Assembly: GCA_020436865.1 (NCBI GenBank)
Contig: JAGQXA010000832.1
Coordinates: 1-5,880, forward strand
Reading direction: 5' to 3'
DNA: 5,880 nucleotides
DNA from: Saprospiraceae bacterium
GTDB taxonomy: Bacteria > Bacteroidota > Bacteroidia > Chitinophagales > Saprospiraceae
Part shown: positions 1-5,032 of the stretch, piece by piece
Layout of the letters: each line of letters opens with the position of its first letter
How positions within the stretch are numbered: the first letter of the stretch is position 1
The notes under the pieces: generated by a model
Told to the model about the DNA's origin: nothing
Seen by the model: only the letters and a program-made list of their open reading frames with translations
Databases searched by the model: none
Program-made: the position numbers and the translations under genes

Positions 1-1224
1 GATTTCCGCCCCTACCTCTATCGCACCAAGGACTACGGCAGCACCTGGACCCGCATCGACCAGGGCATCGCCGCCGAACATTTCACCCGGGTGGTGCGGG
101 CCGATCCCAGCCAGGAGGGCCTGCTCTATGCCGGTACCGAAAGCGGCATGTACCTTTCGTTCGACGACGGCGCCCATTGGCAGCCCTTTCAGCTGAACCT
201 GCCCATCGTGCCGATCACCGACCTGGCGGTCAAGCAAGACCACCTCATTGCCGCCACCCAGGGGCGCAGCATCTGGATCATCGACGATCTCGGCCTGGTG
301 CGCCAGCTCCGGCCCGAACTGGCCCGGAAGGAAGTTCACCTGTTCGCTCCCCTACCCACTTACCGCATGCTGGGCTCACAGGCCAAGGAACCCAAGAATG
401 CCGGCCTGAACCATCCCGACGGGGTCATGGTGCACTTCTACTTGCGCGAGGCTCCCGATTCGACGCAGGAAGTGTCGCTGAGCTTCCGGGAAGCCGACGG
501 CGATCTCATCCGTACCTTTTCCAGTAAGGCGAAGGAGGAAAAAGACAAACTTACCGTCGAGCAAGGCGGCAACCGCTTTGTGTGGAATATGCGCTATCCC
601 GACGCCAAGAAGTTCGAGGGCATGGTCCTTTGGTGGGCCGGTCTGCAAGGCCCGCAAGCCGTTCCGGGCGCCTATCAGGTGGAGTTGAAAGTAGGAGAGC
701 AAGTGGAAACAGTGGACTTCACGATCCGCAAAGATCCGCGATCGCCGGCTCAACGAGCCGACTTCGAGCAACAGTTCGCTTTCGTCAGCGAGTTGCTCGA
801 CAAGGTATCGGAGGCTCACCAGGCGGTGATCGACATCCGCGAAGTGCGCGCCCAACTGAAGAATTACACCAAGCGCCTGAAGGGAGAAGAGAGCTGGCAA
901 CCGCTGATCGAGCAGGCCGGGCGGATCGACAGTCTGCTGACCGATATCGAGGAAGAGCTGTATCAAACGAAAAACCGAAGCTCGCAGGATCCGCTCAACT
1001 TCCCGATCCGGCTGACGAACAAGCTGGCCCACCTGAACGCCGTGATCGGCGAGGGCGACTATCCGCCTACCAGCCAGGCCCTGGCGGTCAAACGCGAACT
1101 GACCGAGCTGATCGACGAACAACTACGCCGCTGGGAGGAGGTGCGATCAACGGAGCTGCCCACTTTCAACCGCATGGTCAGAGCGCTGGAGATCGATGCC
1201 ATTCTGTTGCCCAAGAGCGAATGA
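1..1224 (+). CDS. Sortilin/Vps10-like BNR-repeat protein, C-terminal part (5' end outside window)
   Basis: The reading frame is open from the first base and gives 407 residues before a TGA stop, so the true start lies upstream. Two Asp-box (BNR) motifs are visible: K10-D-Y-G-S-T-W16 and S53-F-D-D-G-A-H-W60. A final propeller strand, GRSIWIIDD, ends near residue 97. This matches the end of a sortilin/Vps10-type beta-propeller. Residues of about 110-240 look like a beta-sandwich of the FlgD/Ig type, with RTF, NRFVWNMRYPD and PGAYQVELKV segments, and are followed by a DPR turn. Residues of about 245-400 are charged and helical. This order is typical of large exported Bacteroidota proteins annotated as glycosyl hydrolase or exo-alpha-sialidase, but no catalytic residues are recognisable in this part, so no enzymatic activity should be assumed. 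No T9SS sorting domain is present at the C-terminus. The family call is firm; the function is unknown. Confidence 0.85.
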   Translation, partial: DFRPYLYRTKDYGSTWTRIDQGIAAEHFTRVVRADPSQEGLLYAGTESGMYLSFDDGAHWQPFQLNLPIVPITDLAVKQDHLIAATQGRSIWIIDDLGLVRQLRPELARKEVHLFAPLPTYRMLGSQAKEPKNAGLNHPDGVMVHFYLREAPDSTQEVSLSFREADGDLIRTFSSKAKEEKDKLTVEQGGNRFVWNMRYPDAKKFEGMVLWWAGLQGPQAVPGAYQVELKVGEQVETVDFTIRKDPRSPAQRADFEQQFAFVSELLDKVSEAHQAVIDIREVRAQLKNYTKRLKGEESWQPLIEQAGRIDSLLTDIEEELYQTKNRSSQDPLNFPIRLTNKLAHLNAVIGEGDYPPTSQALAVKRELTELIDEQLRRWEEVRSTELPTFNRMVRALEIDAILLPKSE

Positions 1225-1244
1225 CCCTCTGAAAAGACTGTTGC

Positions 1245-1751
1245 ATGGAAATCGAACCCATCGTATTCAATCCTAGGAATCCCGGCCTGGGCCTCGACTT
1301 CTGGGTGGCCCTCGGGATCGCCTGTCTGGCCGGCATCGCCCTATGGCGGATCAACCGCCGGCAGCGCGAACGAAAGACGGCCGGCAGTCTGCAACCGGTT
1401 TGGTCGCTGCTGTTCTTTATCGTACTCCTGATCGGAGCCGGCACTTCCGCTTTTTTTTGCTGGATGAATACCCGGACCGGGCCGGTCGTGATCACTTCCG
1501 AGTACCTGCAAACGCCGATGGGACGCACCCCGTGGTCGGAGGTGCAGAAGATCTATTTGCATACCGATCAGCAGCGCTCCCTGATCGACCCGGCTTTGAA
1601 GACGGGAGAAGTAACCAAGGTGCTGGTCGTCGAAGGCAAGAACGGGATCACCCATCTCCTGTGGGAAGATCAGTACGATCTGGCCGCCATTCTGGAGGCC
1701 ATTGAAAAAGCAAGGGGGGAAGAATTGGAAGAAGGGGAAACTCCCCGATAG
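1245..1751 (+). CDS. Small membrane protein with two N-terminal helices and a soluble C-terminal domain
   Basis: This 168-residue protein starts at an ATG 20 bases after the preceding stop, so the two genes are probably co-transcribed. Two hydrophobic helices are visible, at about residues 17-35 and 52-74, separated by a basic loop (RINRRQRERK). The rest, about residues 79-158, reads as a small beta-rich domain ending in an amphipathic helix (YDLAAILEAIEKA). Its pattern, with a PWSEVQKIYL strand and a later HLLWEDQYD segment, resembles the bacterial PH-like domains found behind paired membrane helices; that is inference from strand pattern only. The C-terminus is strongly acidic. A run of eight T falls within the second membrane helix. 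No Shine-Dalgarno sequence precedes the start. I do not recognise a named family and assign no function; the protein is probably an inner-membrane protein. Confidence 0.8.
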   Translation: MEIEPIVFNPRNPGLGLDFWVALGIACLAGIALWRINRRQRERKTAGSLQPVWSLLFFIVLLIGAGTSAFFCWMNTRTGPVVITSEYLQTPMGRTPWSEVQKIYLHTDQQRSLIDPALKTGEVTKVLVVEGKNGITHLLWEDQYDLAAILEAIEKARGEELEEGETPR

Positions 1752-1778
1752 CGGCCGGCATACGGCCGCTATCGGGGA
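1742..1778. terminator. 16-bp perfect hairpin between convergent genes, overlapping a stop codon
   Basis: Bases 1742-1757 pair perfectly with 1763-1778 around a 5-base loop (GCATA). The stem is GC-rich and holds the TAG stop codon (1749-1751) of the membrane-protein gene. It lies 20 bases beyond the stop of the convergent minus-strand gene. The position suits a bidirectional terminator or a block to read-through. There is no T tract on either side (AGCTGAAG on the plus side, GTTTCCCC on the minus side), so it is not a textbook intrinsic terminator; it could instead act as a 3'-end stabiliser. Confidence 0.55.
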
Positions 1779-1797
1779 AGCTGAAGCAAAGAGCGGA

Positions 1798-2178
1798 TCA
1801 CTTGATCCGGACCTCCTTGCGAATGATGCCGGTAAACGAGCGCAGTTCGATCTCGTAGGCGCCCGGTCCGTACTTACTCAGGTCGATCTCGTAGATGGTG
1901 TTGACCGGCAGGTCGAGCACGTTTTCGCGCATCAGCACATCACCGGAAGCGCTCTTCAGAATGACATCGCTCAGGTTCACGCTGATGGTTTCGAAATCGA
2001 TATAGTAGATCTGGTTTTCCTCGTCGACAAAGAATGACCAACTATCGCCCTCTGTGACCTTCAGGGACTGGTCGCCGGCAAACCCTTCCTGGTCGCTAGC
2101 CACGCCAGATTGACCAAACAAAATGCTGCCGCTGCACAACAGGAAGAACAATAGGATCAGGTTCGTTTTAGAGTTCAT
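1798..2178 (-). CDS. Small secreted beta-sandwich protein of unknown function (DUF3244-like)
   Basis: The ATG at 2178 gives 126 residues. I prefer it to the in-frame TTG at 2223, because the extra 15 residues would precede a clean signal peptide and the TTG lies in the likely promoter. Residues 1-23 form a signal peptide: NSK, a hydrophobic core LILLFFLL, then SGSILFGQ with a probable cut next to Q23. C15 is not in a good lipobox, so the protein is probably not a lipoprotein. After an acidic linker, residues of about 55-126 alternate as beta strands with an SASGDVL turn and the ending IDLSKYGPGAYEIELRS...KEVRIK. That pattern resembles the DUF3244 family and T9SS-sorting-like sandwiches of Bacteroidota, but the protein has little else to sort, so it is probably a free periplasmic or surface protein. 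The family assignment is tentative. The gene is monocistronic between two intergenic spaces. Confidence 0.8.
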   Translation of the reverse strand: MNSKTNLILLFFLLCSGSILFGQSGVASDQEGFAGDQSLKVTEGDSWSFFVDEENQIYYIDFETISVNLSDVILKSASGDVLMRENVLDLPVNTIYEIDLSKYGPGAYEIELRSFTGIIRKEVRIK

Positions 2179-2208
2179 GGCATAGATTCGTTTAACAGGT
2201 TTGTGGCA

Positions 2209-2242
2209 CAAAATTATTGACAAAAGTAAGTATTAAACGCAA
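2209..2242 (-). promoter_or_regulatory. Candidate Bacteroidota-type promoter for the secreted-protein gene
   Basis: On the minus strand, TAATTTTG (2209-2216) matches the Bacteroidota -7 consensus TAnnTTTG and lies 30 bases before the chosen ATG, leaving a short leader. A TTG at 2240-2242 could serve as the -33 element, but the 23-base spacing is longer than usual. A second match, TACTTTTG (2221-2228), lies just upstream and could be the real or an alternative -7 element; it has no well-placed -33 partner. Such motifs are expected by chance in AT-rich DNA, so this is only suggestive. Confidence 0.4.
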
Positions 2243-2313
2243 GTTAGAAAACCGCCAAGGCCAAATGTGTCGGCTGAACAACCACCAACGAAGCCTGCCA
2301 AAACAGGCGATTA

Positions 2314-2332
2314 TTTCACCCTTTAGGTGAAA
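2314..2332. repeat. 7-bp inverted repeat with 5-base loop
   Basis: TTTCACC (2314-2320) is the exact reverse complement of GGTGAAA (2326-2332), around the loop CTTTA. A weaker 5-bp hairpin, GCCTG/CAGGC (2293-2308), lies just beside it. The pair could form part of a terminator for the minus-strand Nudix transcript or an operator upstream of the secreted-protein gene; nothing decides between these. Confidence 0.5.
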
Positions 2333-2365
2333 CGAAAAACTAAATCACAGTGAGCAAGGTGAAAA

Positions 2366-2382
2366 TCCGAACGAAATTCGGA
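2366..2382 (-). terminator. Possible weak terminator hairpin behind the Nudix gene
   Basis: TCCGAA (2366-2371) pairs with TTCGGA (2377-2382) around a 5-base loop. Read on the minus strand, the stem is preceded by a run of T and followed by TTTT, giving a hairpin with a very short U tract. It lies about 165 bases past the Nudix stop codon, which is far for an intrinsic terminator, and the stem is weak. Confidence 0.3.
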
Positions 2383-2391
2383 AAAAAGCCA

Positions 2392-2429
2392 TCCGGAACA
2401 ATTTAAGAAAAATTAGATATTTTTCCGGA
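2392..2429. repeat. Nested inverted repeats (TCCGGAA/TTCCGGA around GAAAAAT/ATTTTTC)
   Basis: An outer pair, TCCGGAA (2392-2398) with TTCCGGA (2423-2429), encloses an inner pair, GAAAAAT (2407-2413) with ATTTTTC (2419-2425). The two right arms share 2423-2425, so the two 7-bp stems cannot both form completely. Such competing stems can be a switch or simple chance in AT-rich DNA; no regulator or ligand is indicated. Confidence 0.45.
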
Positions 2430-2547
2430 GCAGGTTGATCGTTCGTAAGGTAAGCGACATTATAACGCCACCTTTAGAGGGAATATTTTTTGGGGAACAG
2501 CCAAATTTTCAAAATCCAATTGAGCTATCCTCAAGAGCGGTACAAAA

Positions 2548-3177
2548 TTAGCGCAATTTCCCGGCTTTATCCAAAATATCCACGATGTTTTTATAAACTT
2601 TCCCGGGGCGGTCGAGAAGTTCGAGGGGCGGTAGCCAGACGGCCTGTTCGATATCTTCTTCCTGTTGGGGCACGAGTGCGGATTCCGGCGCCGACATCCG
2701 GAACCAATGGGTGATCTTCAGTACCCTACCCTTCTTCTCTTCGCGGTACATATGATAGGTTTGGCCGAGCGGATCGCCGAGTTGCATCCGGGCCAATCCG
2801 GTCTCTTCGGCCACTTCCCGCAGGGCTGCTTGCGCGACCGTTTCGCCCGGATCGATCTTTCCCTTGGGGAGATCCCAATGCCCTCTCCGGAAGATGAACA
2901 GCACTTTTCCATCGGGTGTTTCGACCACCCCCCCTGCCGCTTCGATGCACCGGAACTGCCCTTTAAAATCGGCCCAGAGCCTTGCGATGTCGCGATGATA
3001 GAGCACGACCCATTCGTAGCGATCGTTTTTTTCGAGCAGATCTATATAGTGGTACAGGAATTTGGGTTTGCCCGGATAAGGCGCCAACAGCCTCCACTCG
3101 CCGGCCTCTCCGAACCGGTCCTTCTCCTCGGTTGTCGACAAAATTAGGGGCGTTTCATTAATATAGATTTTGTACAT
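2548..3177 (-). CDS. Nudix hydrolase with N-terminal extension
   Basis: This 209-residue protein has a complete Nudix box at residues 106-128: G106-x5-E112-x7-R120-E121-V-x-E124-E125-x-G127-L128. This is the Mg2+-binding signature of enzymes that hydrolyse nucleoside diphosphates linked to another group. The Nudix fold runs from about residue 76 (CIEAAGGVVE) to about 185. Before it are some 75 residues with no motif I know, beginning MYKIYINETPLIL and containing a YHYIDLLEKNDRYEWVVLY segment. That extension sets it apart from short MutT-like proteins and may form a small separate domain. The substrate cannot be told from the sequence. The gene is divergent from pyrE across 84 bases; I recall Nudix genes beside pyrE in other Bacteroidota, but cannot verify this here. 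No Shine-Dalgarno sequence precedes the ATG. Confidence 0.92.
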   Translation of the reverse strand: MYKIYINETPLILSTTEEKDRFGEAGEWRLLAPYPGKPKFLYHYIDLLEKNDRYEWVVLYHRDIARLWADFKGQFRCIEAAGGVVETPDGKVLFIFRRGHWDLPKGKIDPGETVAQAALREVAEETGLARMQLGDPLGQTYHMYREEKKGRVLKITHWFRMSAPESALVPQQEEDIEQAVWLPPLELLDRPGKVYKNIVDILDKAGKLR

Positions 3178-3261
3178 TTGCGGTTATTATTTTGGAATGG
3201 CATAGCGTCGAAATTGCCGGTCGATCGGCTTCTCCCAAAGCAAAAACCAATTTTCCCGTAG
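3178..3261. promoter_or_regulatory. Divergent intergenic region between the Nudix gene and pyrE
   Basis: These 84 bases separate two divergent starts, so by layout they should contain both promoters. I find no clean TAnnTTTG on either strand; TATTTTG at 3188-3194 (plus) is one base short. GCCGGTCGATCGGC at 3216-3229 is a near-perfect 14-bp dyad with one G-T mismatch pair and could be an operator. There is no hairpin or T tract of the kind expected for a pyrimidine attenuator before pyrE. Confidence 0.4.
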
Positions 3262-3888
3262 ATGAATTTAGCCGCTGAGGTTGCCAGGAAACTGCTACAA
3301 ATTAAGGCAATAAAGCTGAGTCCGCAAAAGCCCTTTACCTGGGCTTCGGGGATACAGTCGCCGATCTATTGCGACAACCGGATCATCCTGTCTTTTCCCT
3401 CCGTACGCAACTTCATCAAGCAGGCGCTGACCGTCGAAGCCGCCAAATTCGGTGAATTCGATGCAGTTGCCGGCGTCGCCACGGCGGGGATCGCCCACGG
3501 GATGCTATTGGCCGATGCCATCGGGAAGCCGTTTGCCTATGTACGCAGCAAGCCCAAGGAACACGGCCGGCAAAACCAGGTCGAAGGCCGGATCAACAGC
3601 GGCGAACGCGTACTGGTCGTGGAAGACCTTATTTCAACCGGAGGAAGTAGTCTGCAGGCGGTCGAGGTGCTGCGCGAGGCCGGTTGCGAGGTCGTCGGCG
3701 TACTGGCGATCTTTTCGTACGGGTTTGACAAGGCCGAGCGTGCTTTTGCTGCGGCCCGATGCCCGTTCCGCACCCTTTCCAATTACGAAACACTGATCAG
3801 GGCAGCCATGGAAACTGGCGACATTTCCGGGGAAGACTTGCAGATGCTCACTTCCTGGAGAAGCGAAATGGGCGCCGCCAAGGCCTAA
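3262..3888 (+). CDS. pyrE: Orotate phosphoribosyltransferase
   Basis: This enzyme joins orotate to PRPP to give OMP, the fifth step of de novo pyrimidine synthesis in the cytoplasm. The 208-residue length is normal for the family. The PRPP-binding motif VLVVEDLISTGGSS lies at residues 117-130, with the acidic pair E121-D122. The catalytic flexible loop is visible as R95-S-K97-P-K99-E-H101-G. The substrate-side segments F25-TWASGIQSPIYCDNR40 and GVATAGIAHG (71-80) are also typical. The start is an ATG with no Shine-Dalgarno sequence; the upstream sequence is CCGTAG. The gene leads a rightward run: the M42 peptidase begins 17 bases after its stop. It ends in a short, poorly conserved tail (SEMGAAKA). 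No frameshift or missing key residue is seen. The fused OMP decarboxylase domain found in some lineages is absent. Confidence 0.97.
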   Translation: MNLAAEVARKLLQIKAIKLSPQKPFTWASGIQSPIYCDNRIILSFPSVRNFIKQALTVEAAKFGEFDAVAGVATAGIAHGMLLADAIGKPFAYVRSKPKEHGRQNQVEGRINSGERVLVVEDLISTGGSSLQAVEVLREAGCEVVGVLAIFSYGFDKAERAFAAARCPFRTLSNYETLIRAAMETGDISGEDLQMLTSWRSEMGAAKA

Positions 3889-3905
3889 CACAATCACAAC
3901 CACAG

Positions 3906-4994
3906 ATGTCGATCATTACGCCAAAGTCTGAAGACTTTTTAAGGAAATATCTCAACAACGCCTCGCCTACCGGCTTCGAGTCGAGCGGGCAGAAGATCTG
4001 GCTCGATTATCTCAAGCCGTACATCGACGACTGGAAGATCGATAACTATGGGACAGCCTACGGCATCATCAATCCCGGCAAAGATTACCGCGTCGTCATC
4101 GAGGGACATGCCGACGAGATCTCCTGGTTCGTCCACTATATTTCCGACGACGGCTTTATCAACGTCATCCGCAACGGAGGCTCCGATCACCTGATCGCCC
4201 CCTCGATGCGCGTCAACGTCTGGATCCGCGGCAAGGAAGAGCCGATCAGGGGTGTGTTCGGCTGGCCGGCCATCCACGTGCGGCGCGGCGAAGAGGCCAA
4301 ACTGGCTCCACGCCTGGACAATATCTTCATTGACGTCGGCGCCAAAGACAAAGACGAGGTGCTCGCCATGGGTATCCACGTCGGTTGCGTCGTAACCTTT
4401 CAGGATGAAATGACGGTGCTCAACGAGCGGTACTACGTCGGCCGGGCACTCGATAACCGCATCGGCGGCTTCTGCATCTCCCAGGTGGCCCGCCTGATCC
4501 GCGAGAACAAGATCGACCTGCCCTACACCCTGTATGTCGTGAATTCGGTACAGGAGGAGATCGGTCTGCGCGGCGCCGAGATGATCACACAGACCATCCG
4601 GCCCCACGTGGCGATCGTGACCGACGTCACCCACGATACCAATACGCCCCTGATGAGTAAGCGGAAACACGGCGACATCAAAAGCGGCGAAGGGCCCTCG
4701 GTCACCTACGCGCCTTCCGTGCACAACAAACTGCTCGACCTGGTCATCGGGGCCGCTAACGAAAAAGAGATCCCCTTCCAACGGGAAGTAGCCTCGCGGT
4801 CGACCGGCACCGATACCGACGCCTTTGCCTATTCGAACGGCGGCGTACCTTCGGCCCTGATCTCGCTGCCCTTGCGCTACATGCATACGACCGTGGAGAT
4901 GGCTCATAAGTCCGACGTCGAAAACGTCATCCGCCTGATCTATGAGACTTTGCTCAAGATCGATCATGGGCACGATTTCCGGTATTTTATGTAG
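3906..4994 (+). CDS. M42-family metallo-aminopeptidase
   Basis: This 362-residue protein has the di-metal site of the M42 (glutamyl aminopeptidase/TET/FrvX) family. Visible ligands and catalytic residues are H68 with D70-E71 (GHADEI), the bridging D183 (GRALDNRIG), the general base E217 with E218 (SVQEEIGLRGAE), D240 (VTDVTHDT) and H327 (RYMHTTVE). The region between the two halves of the catalytic domain, about residues 75-175, should be the PDZ-like dimerisation domain of the family. There is no signal peptide, so it is a cytoplasmic peptidase that probably trims N-terminal residues from short peptides, likely as a large oligomer as in studied members. I chose the ATG at 3906: an in-frame start at 3759 would add 49 residues overlapping pyrE in another frame and lacking family character. 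It is tightly linked to pyrE (17 bases), without a functional reason I can see. Confidence 0.93.
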   Translation: MSIITPKSEDFLRKYLNNASPTGFESSGQKIWLDYLKPYIDDWKIDNYGTAYGIINPGKDYRVVIEGHADEISWFVHYISDDGFINVIRNGGSDHLIAPSMRVNVWIRGKEEPIRGVFGWPAIHVRRGEEAKLAPRLDNIFIDVGAKDKDEVLAMGIHVGCVVTFQDEMTVLNERYYVGRALDNRIGGFCISQVARLIRENKIDLPYTLYVVNSVQEEIGLRGAEMITQTIRPHVAIVTDVTHDTNTPLMSKRKHGDIKSGEGPSVTYAPSVHNKLLDLVIGAANEKEIPFQREVASRSTGTDTDAFAYSNGGVPSALISLPLRYMHTTVEMAHKSDVENVIRLIYETLLKIDHGHDFRYFM

Positions 4995-5003
4995 CGGACG
5001 GGA

Positions 5004-5024
5004 GATATGGGATATCGGATATCC
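5004..5024 (+). repeat. Three tandem 7-base GATATNN units before the UbiA-like gene
   Basis: GATATGG, GATATCG and GATATCC follow one another exactly at 5004-5010, 5011-5017 and 5018-5024, in the 38-base gap between the peptidase stop and the next start. The last two copies also form an inverted repeat, GGATATC-G-GATATCC (5010-5024). This could be a protein-binding site, an RNA hairpin in the leader or a slippage product; it ends 8 bases before the ATG. Confidence 0.5.
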
Positions 5025-5032
5025 AAATCAAA

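Larger units (their letters stand above)
2179..2547. other. AT-rich intergenic region with several short inverted repeats
   Basis: These 369 bases separate two minus-strand genes and hold no convincing gene. A hand count over 2221-2520 gives about 40% GC, well below the flanking genes. The region carries short hairpin-forming repeats at 2293-2308, 2314-2332, 2366-2382, 2392-2429 and 2520-2534, plus the candidate promoter at its left end. It must contain the 3' untranslated region of the Nudix transcript. I see no complete tRNA, known riboswitch or T-tract terminator in it. Confidence 0.6.

Noticed and set aside
376..1122. Long minus-strand open frame (248 codons) opposite the sortilin-like gene
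   Set aside because: It lies wholly antisense to a well-supported coding region, and its translation has no domain pattern; GC-rich codon use commonly leaves such frames open.
582..1232. Plus-strand frame of 216 codons inside the sortilin-like gene
   Set aside because: The translation is rich in arginine, glycine and proline with no motif, as expected from a frame-shifted reading of GC-rich coding DNA.
2179..2223. Upstream TTG start for the secreted-protein gene
   Set aside because: It would put 15 polar residues before a good signal peptide and lies within the candidate -7 promoter motifs.
2460..2536. Complete tRNA on the minus strand
   Set aside because: Only the D-arm-like word matches; the D-stem partner, anticodon arm, T-arm and a matching acceptor strand at tRNA length are all missing.
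2490..2714. Plus-strand frame of 74 codons at the Nudix 3' end
   Set aside because: Half lies in AT-rich intergenic DNA and half is antisense to the Nudix gene, with no start signal or recognisable product.
3759..3905. 49-residue N-terminal extension of the M42 peptidase
   Set aside because: It overlaps the end of pyrE in another frame and resembles nothing in the family; the ATG at 3906 gives the usual length.
3939..4973. Long minus-strand open frame (344 codons) opposite the M42 peptidase
   Set aside because: The sense strand encodes every metal ligand of the M42 family. The antisense product is rich in D, V, G and H, typical of the reverse of GC-rich codons.
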